The translations under genes and the position numbers were made by a program. A stretch of DNA of 64,000 nucleotides from Plenodomus lindquistii (lineage: Eukaryota; Ascomycota; Dothideomycetes; Pleosporales; Leptosphaeriaceae). Of the stretch, positions 46,878 through 58,249 are shown piece after piece; position 1 is the stretch's first letter; every line of letters starts with the position of its first letter. The stretch is taken from NCBI GenBank assembly GCA_025504975.1, contig JANUWI010000004.1:620001-684000 (forward strand). Direction: 5' to 3'. The notes under the pieces are model-generated. The model searched no databases and was not told the DNA's origin. It worked only from the letters and a program-made list of their open reading frames with translations.

Positions 46878-48227
46878 AGACAGCTACGCCACGCTTTCCC
46901 TTTTTGTTCACGGTCGTTGCTCTTTTCGCCCACTACCTGCTAGAGCTCAGTGGGGAGTTCTGCTTGGTACAATTCCGAATCTGCTGTCATCTGTTCACGA
47001 TTCTTGCATCACGATGCTCCAGTACTATTCCACCGTACATTTGGTTAGATTTCTCATTGTTCACATCTGGCGTTCGATGATGGAAACAGGTTCAAAAAGC
47101 ATTCCTGTTGCTTCTCTTCTACGACTCTTGTTTGGGAGAAATAAAGGTAGACTTGTCTCTACCGTCACTGCTTTTCACGATATTCTCCGATGTCTTTTTA
47201 CAGCCACCTCTTTCTGGAAAATGGGGTTTGTTAGGTCGGTTATTCTCTTTTCTGGCTCCGAGGAAAATTTCCCGGATGGCGTTGTACGCGTTGCATATGC
47301 ATTCCCCAACGAGGATACCTTCGCAGCTGGTATAGCGCGAATGGGGACTGGCGTTTTACACTTGCTTGATTGTTCTTTCCTTGCAACGATAACGATTGAC
47401 TCCGGCTACCTTCACTGGGATGATGTTCTGCAGGTGGAGTTGCTATCGGAGCGTTGCTTGATGGGCGGAGGGAGTATGGGCATGGGTCTCGATTCGTTCG
47501 AGTAGAATTAAGTTTACCGTCACTCACTCGCTCTCCCTTATGACACGCCTAGACGTGGTAGATTACGGAGCCTTCGTGGCATCTTTTGGGTCATGTTGAC
47601 AACGCACAATATCACTCGCACGATTTCATGACCATTGTCAAATTTGCTTGATTCTTTCGTTCGTGACATCGGCTGTTAAGTTGTGCTGATGTAATCGATG
47701 GGAACAACTTTTCCTGCGTAATATGCTATAATCTCTGGTATCTGTATACGCTCTCTTGCAAGTATAGAAACCCAAATGCTGATTGATGGAGGTCACTGAC
47801 AGCTTCAAAGTAGGCGGTCGAGCTTATGGTAGTCAATGTGGGTATCTGCGGTTTGGGATTGGCTTATGGCCATGTATTCCTATAAGCGGAGACTTCGAAG
47901 GGTACATACCTCTCGAAAACCTTTGCCGTAAGTTACGTTGGCTTTGCTGTGTCAAAGCATCAACATAAAGGCTGCATGCACGTTCATAAGCCCAAGTAAC
48001 TACAAACACTTTAGATGAACCTCGGCTGCACACGGCCCCTTCCGTCTACCCCACACAACACTAGATGACATATGTACCGAGCTCACGCTAGGCTTGAAGC
48101 TCTGGATCTGTAGATGTTCGTATCTAAGCACTGTTTCTTTAACTTGAAGAGTCTTCCTTCCTTCCTGTGAAGACTTCCTCCTAGGTCCATGTGACACGGT
48201 CCTTCCTCCTAGGTACAGACAGCAACC
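46878..48227. other. Intergenic, WEE1 3' UTR and promoter of the DsbA-fold gene
   Basis: This 1,350-bp region holds a 163-codon plus-strand frame at 47,014-47,505. It is T-rich, lies directly in the expected WEE1 3' UTR, and has no family resemblance, so it is not called. The last 200 bp hold repeated CTTCCTCCTAGGT words at 48,175 and 48,201. Confidence 0.5.
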
Positions 48228-49775
48228 ATGGTCGCTCCCACCCTGATATTCAACTATGACATATCCTGCCCCTTCGCCTACATCGCCTCGACACGTGTTT
48301 CTTCTCTCGCGGGTCGAACGAACACAAAACTCGTCTACCGCCCGGTCCTCCTAGGCGCAATTTACCGTGCCACGGCCGCTCCCCAAGGCGCTGGCGGCTC
48401 TGCGTCTGATGTCTTCAACCCCACAAAGAAAGCCGTGGGCCAGCAGTCCATGAGACGCACGCTGAGACGCTACAATATAGCATATAGCCCGCCACCCCAG
48501 CACCCAAGGAAGAGCGTCGATGCGTTGAGGTTGTTGTACTGCGTTGATGGCGGGAATGGCGATGGAGGAGAGAGAAAGGTGTTAAGTGAAGCGTTGTTCC
48601 GGGCGTATTGGGTTGAAGGACGGGATGTAGCGAACCGGCAAGTTTTGTTAGACATCGTGAGAGAGTGCGGAATTCCGAGTGCGTCGAAAATATCTCTGCA
48701 ATCTCTTGACGACGAAGCAGCGCGGGCAGAGTTGGAGACTGCAACTGCGGAGGCGATTGAGCGGGGAGCTTTCGGTGTCCCTGGATTCTGGATTTCAGAT
48801 GTGCAGTGGACAGACCTCGAGGGCCATGAGAAGAAGGGGCGGTTCTTCTGGGGTCAGGATCGTATGCATTTTGTCGAAGCTACACTTCTGTCTCTACAGT
48901 CGGCACCAACGATCCCCTTTCCTGCAAGCTGGTCACAAGCCCCTCACCTTCGCTCTCTTATTCCTCGCGCTCTACCCACCAACGCAACACCTGTACCCAC
49001 GCGCCTGGAATTCTGGTTTGACTTCAGCTCCCCCTGGGCATACCTCGGATACACGCAGCTCGCGCGCCTCCAACGTACATTCCCCAACCTGACCATCGAG
49101 CTGAAGCCCTTCCTCTTGGGTATATTGTTCCGCGAGGTCGGTGCGCCGAACATGCCATTGCTAGCCATGAGTCCGACGAAAGCGGCATGGACTCGACAAG
49201 ACCACGCCGATTGGACAGCGTGGTGGAATGCCGTGAACGAGCAAGAGGGTGTAAACAGAGACCGGAGGATTAACTTCAAGTGGGCGGAGGTATTCCCGAT
49301 TCGCACGCCAACCGTGTTGAGGGTGGGACTTGTGGAACCAAAGGCTATACCGGTGCTTTGTACGTGATGTTCCAATAAGGATATGCGAACGGCTAGCTAA
49401 CCTGTACCAGACGAAGCATGCTGGTCTCTCAACCTCGACGTGGCATCTGATACCGTCCTTGCCTCTGTGCTCGATAAAGCAGGCTACAATGGCGCTGATC
49501 TCGTCGCTAAAGCCAATGCGCCAGCTACCAAGAATGAACTCCGTCAACTCACCGCCGAGGCAAAAGAGAAGGGCATATGTGGCGTACCGACATACAGGGT
49601 ACTCAGGCAGAACCAGAGTGGGGGATGGGATCTAGCGGGCGGCTTGGTGTGGGGCCAGGATGAAATCGGTGTCGTGGAGGACCTGATCGCGGGGTGGGAT
49701 GCTGACAATGGCACGGAGATTGCGACACCAAGGAAGGTAGACTATGAAAGCGGGATACGGGGCGCGAAATTGTAG
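48228..49775 (+). CDS. Tandem DsbA-fold protein: two GST-kappa / HCCA isomerase-like domains fused
   Basis: Each half resembles the thioredoxin-fold DSBA family that contains kappa glutathione transferases and 2-hydroxychromene-2-carboxylate isomerases. Exons 48,228-49,359 and 49,411-49,775 give 498 residues. The first domain (about 1-230) opens with FNYDISCPFAYIAS and ends with GAFGVPGFWISD and FFWGQDRMHFVEATL. The second (about 260-498) opens with FWFDFSSPWAYLGY (Asp265-Tyr272) and ends with GICGVPTYRVL and LVWGQDEIGVVEDLI. The second keeps the serine of the GST-kappa active site (SSPWAY) and the cis-proline loop GVP; the first has SCPFAY. A bacterial or mammalian member has one domain of about 200-225 residues. 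The fusion would mimic an obligate dimer within one chain. There is no clear targeting signal, and substrate and glutathione use are unproven. Confidence 0.85.
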
Positions 49776-49942
49776 AGTAAGGCGCAAGTGAATTGAGAAC
49801 CGAATGACATGCTTCTACAAAAGTTTCACAGTCACCAGAACTCTGCTAACGAGTTGTGCGCTTTATTCATATAGGTCTACACTGTCTTTTTATAATGCGG
49901 GCGACTATACTCCAAAGCATAACACACCAACTTGTGCCCTCC

Positions 49943-52900
49943 TCAACCATAGTTGAAAGGATTTCTACAGAGCGGACATCCACTTCCTCCACTGCTCTTG
50001 AACCACTTGAACAAACAGCTCCCATGGAACAAATTCTTACACGTCTGACACCTCTTGTCAGGCAACTTCCGATCGCTCCCCACGATACTATAGCAGATTG
50101 CACATTCGCTCTGGCCCTTCATTGCACCGTCGACGTTGCGCTTGAACGTCGTGAGCGCATCAATCAGACTGCCGTTGAAAATCGTGATGGCACCAAGCGA
50201 GGTGCGCAGCCACGATTGCCACTTTGTTTCATTGACGGCAACGCGGTTCAGGGACTCGACGTGTGCGGAGGCAAGAGGAAAAGCTGGAGGCAGCGAAATC
50301 CGCATCGACATTGTTTGGTCGTCGACAAGGTAGGAAGCGGTAATCTCGCGAGCGCGCGGGGCGACACGGATGGTGAAGGGGGAGTCAGGCTCAGCGGTTG
50401 TTTGGGACTCGGACCAGCTTGAGACTGAGTCGAGGGCGGCGGTGATGACTGGTGGTGAGATGTATTTCTCGGTCCATGGCTCCAGCGTCACGACCGTAGC
50501 CCTCGACTTGCAGCTATTGAACCAGGACTTGGTCAATGACGGGACATGTCTAAGACAGAGGAAGTAAAGGTGACTCAGTAGCCACTGCAAGTCCTTCTTC
50601 GGAGCCTCGACGTCCGGCTCGTACGTCGTGATGTCAATCTTTGAGATATCAACCGGTTTGTTGTGTGCATGACCCAGGAAGTCAAACGTAAAGTTTAACA
50701 ATCCGGGCAGGTATTCGCCTTCTTTAATGTGTTCAACATAGTCGTTCTTGACCTTGAATGATGCATGCTCGAGGTGGTCGAATACAAGTAGCCAACTAAG
50801 TAGATATCCGCGCAGTGGCAAGGGTACGCTACGCTCAAAGTTGGCCTCTGCCAGCGCGGCGACAGTTGGAGCTTCCATCACGAGCGACAAAAGCTCCTCT
50901 GGTAGTCGAGCCGTCGTCTTTTCGAGGGCTGCATCAATAGAGATTTGTTCCTGGGCGGCCGGGATCTGCTTGTGGAGGATGTCGAAAGCAGTTTGTTGCA
51001 CAGGTTGCGACTCAACGTACAAGAGAGGGTAGAGCTCTTCGGTCTCTTCTAGGTGGTCAAGTGACACATGCGCTATTTGGCGCGCTAATACATCATTGAC
51101 CATCTTCAATGGCTGATGGAACTCATCAGGGAAGTGCTGCGCATGCTTGAGGAGGTTGATAAGGCCATTGGCAACAGGTCGCTCCGACTCTTTCCAAGCC
51201 TCAACGAGATCGTCGTTGGGCTCTTCTATCTGAGTCAACTTCCTCATCTGAGCGTACAGCTTGAGTGACGCGTGAACAAATGGTATTGGGCTAACGATTT
51301 TAGCGACACAGAGGCAATGGGATCCACCGTTGCAACATACCTGTCCATCCACGATTCATGCTCTTCAAAGTTCTGAGTGGCTGCCCAAGTCGAGGCGAGA
51401 GACTTCAGGATCTCGGCCCAGTGCTCACCATACATATCGCTCATCAAAGGCAAAAGCACAATGAGTGCACGGCAGAGCTCGGCTTTGACAGGACGTGCGA
51501 CCATGTCGACCTGTAGCCAGGGAATGACATGTTTTACAAAGAATACAAGTCTCTGCTTTGCAATACTTTCCCAAAGGTCTTCTTGCTTGAGTAGAGTGTT
51601 CAACAGGATCAGTTGACGAAGGCCCTCCTCAGATTTTGTTGCGATGTCTAAGCCTGTCAGGTCAGCGACAATCTCGTTACACATCCTCTCACAGGCCTTG
51701 GAGGCTGCTAGCGGCTCTTTGAACGCGTTGAGGAAGCCGAGCAGTGAGAATACTGCTTTCGTCTTGCGAATGCTAGCCAAGATGTCTTTTAATTGAGCTG
51801 TCTGTGCAGCTTTCCAGCCCGCGACCTCAATTGCAGTAGACACTAGAGTGCTGTATACTCGCGCATCATAGTATGCCTCAGCTGGTGTGTCAGGCTTGTC
51901 TCTCGACAGTAACTTCACTGCCCAGAACAGCAACGTGGAATCGGTTTCGCCTTGAGACCATGTCGCAGCTAGATCCTTGAGTCGTTGCGTCACGAAAGGC
52001 TGTGCATCAGACATGAATGTAATCGCATCGGCTTCTACATCTTGGTTGTACTCTGCCCACAAGCCATTCGCTCCGGCAAGACCGAGGTTGTCGTCAGCAA
52101 GCTGAATGGTGATTGCAATGTTGTGAAGAAACGCTGCTTTTACATCCGCAGGGACTTTTTCAACCGGAAATAGGTCCGGGTTCTTGAATAGCCTTGTCAC
52201 ATATTGTGTTATACGATACGCGGCAGAGTAACCATCGGCGTCTCGTGATATCTTTTGAAGCTCCGATGTAGATGTCCCTGATTCGACAAGGTACACACCT
52301 CCTCCTAGAGGGTTTGTAATAGCCAGTGATGACTTCGGCATGGTACTGAGGAAGGGTTTGAGGGCTACGTTCCAATCGTCCAGACTAGGGAAGACCTTTG
52401 ACATGTCGTCCCATTCGCCCCAGCTCTTCACGGATTGCTTTGCGAGCTCGACCAGCGTCTCTATGGACACGGACGATGGAGTTGCTTCGCGAAGCCCACG
52501 TTGAATCAAGTCATATATGGACTGCTTGGTATCCGATCCTGCAGCCAACATGGTCTGTATCGATGCACTGACTGCCAAGGCACCCTGGGACACCTCATCA
52601 CTCGGAGACTCAGATGCACGCAGCAAGCTCTGCAGTAGAGCTGAACCTTGAGGTCGCGCTAAGAACTCCCGCAACAGTGACGGATTCGTTTTGATGATCT
52701 GACGGAGGCCTTGTAGTGAGAATGGCGCATGTTGAGATATTGACAACGATTGCGTAAGGTAAGCGAGAACGTCATCGGTGGTCTCTGGAGAAAGGATCTT
52801 TGCTTGTGATTGCAGCATGCGGTTGAAAGAGTCCCATTCGGCGGAGCCTTCGACCGCATCGCGTACACTGGACTTGACATAACTTTGTAGTTCTGCATCA

Positions 52901-54900
52901 GCCGTTGCCAGCTTGAACTCGGTTGGTATCCTTGACGAAGTCAGGAGCGCTTCAAGTCCTTTACTTTTGACAGGAGAGTCTGATTCCTGTAAGACAGCCT
53001 TGAGGGCGGACCTCCACCCTACTTCGAACACTGCAGAACCGCTCAATGAATAGAGGATATCGACTACGTAGGTTGCCGACGGCGACAGTATCAATTTCGC
53101 AATGTGTTCCTGGACGAAACTCTCAAGCTCTTGCTGTGTCTCGCCAGATGAGATCAGATTACGGTTGCGCTGTAGCAGAGCTGCAATAGCGCCAGCAGCT
53201 CCGTAGGGTTTTCCATTCCGGCTTTGCAAAACATTAAGTGCTTCCGCAATAATCGCAGCACACCTATCCGCAACAGTGTTCTGTAATTTCTGGGGCCGGT
53301 CTAGTTTGGTGACATGTTCTTGAAGCGTGGCAAAGCGGTTTGAATGCTGCATGATGGCAGTCTGCGACTTTTCGTAGTCTTTGGACTGTTCCGGGGCGGA
53401 AGTTTTGATGTCGTCGATGAGTTGCTGTGCAAATTGCGGCCATCGGTCAGTGAGCGCTGCGCCGATCCCGGATATTTGCAAGGCCTTTGGCAGCAGTTTT
53501 GGCGCAGCGTTAGAAGGAATGCTCCATTGTGAAGTTTCAGCTGCTGGACGTAGGTAGTGGGTTAGGAGCGGCACCACCATCTCCTCCAAAAGTTTGCTCT
53601 GATCAGTTTCCGGTAATCGCTGACTGATGAGGGTAACAGCGTCCAGATATGTATCGAAAGCTGCCTCATGGTTGTATTTGGACTCATCACGTCGTACAAT
53701 ACCGGACTGGAGTGCGCTAAGAAGCTCTGCTGCGTCCGCTGCATTGCCGGGTAAGATGTCGGATGGAATGACCTTGAGTAGTTGCGTCAGACGAAGCCAG
53801 AACTCCCGTGGACCAAGTTGTGACCCCTTCTTCAGGAACTGTCGCAATCGCCTGTCGACAGATGTCTTGCTCGTGTAGTGATCGGTCCATACCGAGGGGT
53901 GCGCAGATGTCAGTAGCGTCAAAGCTTCAATATAATCGATGATTGAGCTGGTTTGATCAGAGTTTAGAGCGACAGAGAGATAGGATTTACTGATGCTTTC
54001 GAGGTTCTTCTCTATGGCAGCTGTCACGAGTTAGTAGGATGCGGTCTGAGATGATTGGCAGTACGCACCAGGCTGTTTGGTTAGGCACGTCTTGAGGAAG
54101 CGATGCAACGCGCGCCGTATCGAGGCGTCGTCGTGAGAAACAAAGTCCCACAGCTTCTTATCGCCGAGCAGACTGTCATAGTCGGCCTGGAACTTGGAGA
54201 GCTCCTCTGGCTGCAGATTGGCCAGGAGGCTGCCCAATAGAGATATGCACGCTGATATGACCCTGCTGTATTTGGCCTCGGCATCGTCCTTGCTGACGGT
54301 GCGCTCGTCGCTCAAGGTTGTGGTGCTCTCCTTGTCGATTGCGTCTTTGCAGTACTCGAGTATGGGCTGCTGGTATGCCTTGCGGATGTTTTGGATCTTG
54401 TCCGGGGTGTTGAAGACTTGGCGTATCGACGTCTGGGTTGCTTCGACGACGGAACGGTCGCTGTCGTAGAGCCCACTCAGCCATGCGGCGACACTCTTGG
54501 GCATGTGCTTGGCCATGCGCTTGCCCGCCGAGAGGGCAATTTGTCCATGCACGAGGTGGGCATTCTGGCGGACAGCCTTTGCATTGTCTATCGAGGTGCG
54601 TGGATATATCTTGAACCATGCTTCCAGGACGCCCTCTTCTATCGGCTCCTGCAGCGACGTCACATGGGTGTGCATGTCCTCCAAGGCCTTTGCCTTGGTC
54701 GTGCTGTCCTTCTTGGACAGGTTTCTAAAGAGGACAACGACATTGGGGTCGGAGACGGCAGAGAGGTCTGGGGGCTCCGACACGTACGAGAGGGGCGACG
54801 AGCTGGTGCCAAAGGCGGGGGCTGGCCCAAAGGCAGAGGCGCCAAAGGTCGAGGCAGCACGCGCACTGCTCGCCTGCGCCTTGCCCGGCCGCTTGCTCAT
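49943..54900 (-). CDS. LTN1: Listerin E3 ubiquitin ligase (Ltn1/Rkr1)
   Basis: Ltn1 ubiquitinates nascent chains stuck on 60S subunits in ribosome-associated quality control. Exons 54,069-54,900, 51,341-54,020 and 49,943-51,290 join in phase to 1,619 residues, the usual length. The N-terminal conserved domain lies around 50-290 (DPNVVVLFRNLSKKDSTTKAKALEDM, SVAAWLSGLYDSDRSV). A long HEAT/ARM-like helical solenoid and an RWD-like region follow (about 1,460-1,560, with FTIRVAPRAREITASYLVDD and MRISLPPAFPL). The C-terminal RING-CH domain is C1567-x2-C1570-x14-C1585-x2-C1588-x4-H1593-x2-C1596-x12-C1609-x2-C1612, a complete C4HC3 set. The signature ECAICYSIVGSDRKLPDKRC is listerin-specific. It is divergent from the XPD gene across 447 bp. 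Confidence 0.95.
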
Positions 54901-55347
54901 GGTTGGTGTGGGTGGCTATGTGGCTATGTGGCTATGTGGCTATGAGTAGGAGGGGCAAGAGGAAGATGCCGTGTAGAATGAATGGGGTGAGAATATGGGC
55001 CGGCTCCATGCGCCACAGATTACAGTGCCTGGCGTGAGGGTCGAGTGTGCAGCAGAAAATCTACCCACCACACCACACACAACCACAGCGAACGACACTC
55101 TGCGGCTCTGCTGGCTCTGCTGCTGGACGATGACGGCACCAAAAGGGCGGAACGCGCTACCTGCAACTTCATACTCTACTCTAGTGGGGTGGGGTGCACC
55201 CTGGCCGAGCGCCAGGCCCCATCCGTCGCTAGCGCGTCGCGTCGCGTGCACTTGCCACCGACACCACCTCCACCTTCATCCATCGCAACGGCCCGTCAAC
55301 TTCACGTCGCCACGACTCTGCTCCGCGCGGGCGCTGGACCAACAACC
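54901..55347. promoter_or_regulatory. Bidirectional promoter region LTN1 / XPD
   Basis: This 447-bp gap lies between two outward-facing start codons. It holds a GTGGCTAT microrepeat (54,912-54,943) just upstream of LTN1 and a C-rich tract (55,250-55,300) before the helicase. The frame upstream of the helicase ATG is open for 101 codons but has no family resemblance. Confidence 0.55.
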
Positions 55348-57726
55348 ATGAAGTTCTTCATCGACACCCTCCCCGTGCTGTTCCCCTATCCCCGCGTCTA
55401 CCCAGAGCAGTATGCCTACATGTGCGACCTCAAGCGCACCCTCGACCAGGGCGGTCACTGCGTCCTCGAGATGCCCTCTGGCACGGGTAAAACCGTGTCG
55501 CTGCTCTCGCTCATTGTCGCGTACCAGCAGCACTACCCTGAAAAGCGGAAGCTGATCTACTGCTCGCGTACCATGTCTGAAATTGAAAAGGCGCTAGCAG
55601 AGTTGAAGGCTTTGATCAAGTACCGAACGCAAGAGCTGGGCCACGAGGAGGAATTCCGGGGCTTGGGATTGACGAGTCGCAAGAACTTGTGCCTTCATCC
55701 ATCCGTCAAGCGCGAGAAGAGTGGCAGCGTTGTAGATGCACGATGTAGAAGTCTCACCGCTGGTTTCGTCAAGGAGAAGAAAGAGCGAGGGGAGGATGTC
55801 GATCTCTGCGTCTATCACGACAACTTGGATCTTCTCGAACCCCACAATCTCATCCCCCCCGGCGTCTGGACCTTTGACGGCATGCTCAAGTACGGCGAGC
55901 AGCAGAAGCAGTGCCCCTACTTCACAGCGCGACGAATGATGCCATACTGCAACGTCATCATCTACTCGTACCATTATCTCTTAGACCCCAAGATTGCAGA
56001 CAGAGTCTCCAAAGAACTGTCAAAAGACTGTATCGTCGTGTTTGATGAGGCTCACAACATCGACAATGTGTGCATCGAGTCGCTCAGTATCGATTTGACT
56101 GAGGATGTTTTGCGAAAGGCAACCAAAGGCGTCAACAATCTGGACCGCAAAATCACCGAGATGAAGTCTACAGATGCTGAAAAGCTGCAGAATGAATACG
56201 CAAAGCTCGTCGAGGGTCTGAGATCCGCAGACGAGGCGCGGAATGAGGAGGCTTTCATGGCGAACCCAGCGCTTCCCGACGATCTTCTCACTGAGGCTGT
56301 ACCGGGCAACATACGGAGAGCAGAACATTTTGTCGCCTTCCTCAAGCGTTTCATTGAGTACCTCAAGACGCGCATGAAGGTTCTCAACGTCGTCTCCGAC
56401 ACACCGCCTGCCTTCCTACAACATTTACGAGACCTTACGTACATCGAGCGGAAACCACTGCGGTTTTGCGCAGAGAGACTAACATCACTTGTTCGTACGC
56501 TCGAGCTTACCAGTATCGAAGACTACCAACCACTGCAGGAAGTCGCTACCTTCGCCACACTCGTCGCAACCTACGAGACTGGCTTTCTCCTGATCATTGA
56601 ACCTTTTGAATCCGCAACCGCAACGGTACCAAACCCCGTACTACATCTCACATGTCTCGACGCCGCAATTGCCATCAAACCTGTGTTCGAGCGCTTCTAC
56701 TCCGTAATTGTCACATCCGGAACAATGTCGCCCCTTGACATGTACCCCCGCATGCTCAACTTCAACACTGTAGTCCAAGAGTCCTTCACCATGACGCTGA
56801 CCCGAAAGTCCTTTCTCCCCATGATCGTCGACCGCGGCAACGACCAAAATCAAATCACCTCGCAGTTTGAACACCGCAACGACTTGCAAGTGCAACGCAA
56901 CTTTGGCAACCTGCTCATCGAATTCTGCAAATTGACACCTGATGGTGTGGTCGTCTTCTTCCCCTCGTATCTCTACATGGAAAGCATCATCAGCGCTTGG
57001 CAGGGCATGGAGATCCTTGACACAGTCTGGAAATACAAACTCATTCTCGTCGAAACCCCCGATGCCCAGGAAACGGCCCTCGCACTTGAAACCTTTCGCA
57101 CAGCCTGCAACAACGGCCGTGGCGCAGTGCTCCTTTGCGTCGCGCGCGGAAAAGTATCAGAAGGCATTGATTTTGACCACCATTACGGCCGCACGGTCTT
57201 GTGCATGGGCGTGCCATACCAGTATACTGAGTCCCGAATCCTCAAAGCGCGCCTGGAATTCCTTCGCGAGACATACAGAATTAAAGAGGCAGATTTCCTC
57301 TCCTTTGACGCCATGCGTCACGCCGCCCAGTGTCTCGGCCGCGTCATCCGCGGCAAAGACGACTACGGGATCATGGTACTAGCTGATAAACGCTTCAACA
57401 AAAAACAGACCCAACTCCCGAAATGGATTCAACAGGGACTCGACGCCAAATCCACAAAGCTCTCCATCGACCAGGCTGTCAGCAGCGCGAAGGCGTTCTT
57501 GCGCGATATGAGTGTGCCATGGACACGGGCGGAGCAGGAGGGGCATTCGAGTTGGAGTTTGGAGGATTTGCAGATGCATCAGAGGAAGAAGGAGGCGCAT
57601 GGCATCAGTGGGACGGACAATCCGGCCATGAGGGCGGCAGAGGGGAGAGCAGAGGTGGAGAGGATGGAGGTGGATGATGAGTTTGGGGGTGCGGACTTGG
57701 ATGCTGCCATGGCGGATTTGGAGTAG
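55348..57726 (+). CDS. RAD3: XPD/Rad3 DNA helicase, TFIIH subunit
   Basis: This is a 5'-3' iron-sulfur helicase of TFIIH acting in nucleotide excision repair and transcription initiation. The intronless frame starts at MKFFIDTLPVLFPYPRVYPE, the canonical N-terminus, and runs 792 residues. Walker A is MPSGTGKT (42-49). The 4Fe-4S ligands are Cys115, Cys133, Cys154 and Cys189. The Walker B DEAH box lies at 233-236 (VVFDEAHNID). The arch domain occupies about 245-440. The second helicase domain has VTSGTMSPLDMYP (motif III/IV region), GVVVFFPSYLYMESI, GKVSEGIDF (motif V) and QCLGRVIRGKDDYG (motif VI). All helicase motifs are intact. The C-terminal 60 residues are acidic and Met/Glu-rich, as in other fungi. 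It converges on the antizyme gene. Confidence 0.97.
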   Translation: MKFFIDTLPVLFPYPRVYPEQYAYMCDLKRTLDQGGHCVLEMPSGTGKTVSLLSLIVAYQQHYPEKRKLIYCSRTMSEIEKALAELKALIKYRTQELGHEEEFRGLGLTSRKNLCLHPSVKREKSGSVVDARCRSLTAGFVKEKKERGEDVDLCVYHDNLDLLEPHNLIPPGVWTFDGMLKYGEQQKQCPYFTARRMMPYCNVIIYSYHYLLDPKIADRVSKELSKDCIVVFDEAHNIDNVCIESLSIDLTEDVLRKATKGVNNLDRKITEMKSTDAEKLQNEYAKLVEGLRSADEARNEEAFMANPALPDDLLTEAVPGNIRRAEHFVAFLKRFIEYLKTRMKVLNVVSDTPPAFLQHLRDLTYIERKPLRFCAERLTSLVRTLELTSIEDYQPLQEVATFATLVATYETGFLLIIEPFESATATVPNPVLHLTCLDAAIAIKPVFERFYSVIVTSGTMSPLDMYPRMLNFNTVVQESFTMTLTRKSFLPMIVDRGNDQNQITSQFEHRNDLQVQRNFGNLLIEFCKLTPDGVVVFFPSYLYMESIISAWQGMEILDTVWKYKLILVETPDAQETALALETFRTACNNGRGAVLLCVARGKVSEGIDFDHHYGRTVLCMGVPYQYTESRILKARLEFLRETYRIKEADFLSFDAMRHAAQCLGRVIRGKDDYGIMVLADKRFNKKQTQLPKWIQQGLDAKSTKLSIDQAVSSAKAFLRDMSVPWTRAEQEGHSSWSLEDLQMHQRKKEAHGISGTDNPAMRAAEGRAEVERMEVDDEFGGADLDAAMADLE

Positions 57727-58249
57727 AAAATCCGATAATTAGTTGGGTGTTGAATATATTAAGAGTACCACGTCGGGTCAATGAGGATTAAAGTGACTCG
57801 CCCATCTACTCCTCTTGCAGCGTGTTAGGTGTACAATGCACATGTCGTACATTGGTTGTTAGAGATGATGCTGCAGCTTAACCAAAACGAACAAGCAAGG
57901 GACGTTGACGTATATATATCAGCACGCCGGTCCAACACAAGGCGTTTGTTCAAGCCACTAAATCACGATGCAAGCCATTCCAGACGTTATAGAGCCATGT
58001 GGTACAAGTGCACTTTGTTTGATATTCAAGTCGAGTACGTAAGCTAACAAGTTACAGGAAGACAATCTTCAGAGCGCCTTTGACATGTTCCGTGCGCCAA
58101 ACGACCGCAAACCCATATACCAAACAACCAGAGAGAAAGAGCAAAATGCAAGAATGGTGAGGAAAACAGAGGCGTATGTGCCCACCTAATGCTTGTGTAC
58201 GAAGTGCTGTCCAGCACCTCAACTTCCCAGCCGAGTCGAAAATTGGTAC
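57727..58249. other. Convergent 3' spacer XPD / antizyme
   Basis: This 523-bp region lies between two stop codons. It contains only short shadow frames and an A/T-rich TATATATATC stretch at 57,911-57,920. Confidence 0.5.

Noticed and set aside
47014..47505. Plus-strand frame of 163 codons downstream of WEE1
   Set aside because: It lies in the expected 3' UTR, has a T-rich composition and no family resemblance or splice context.
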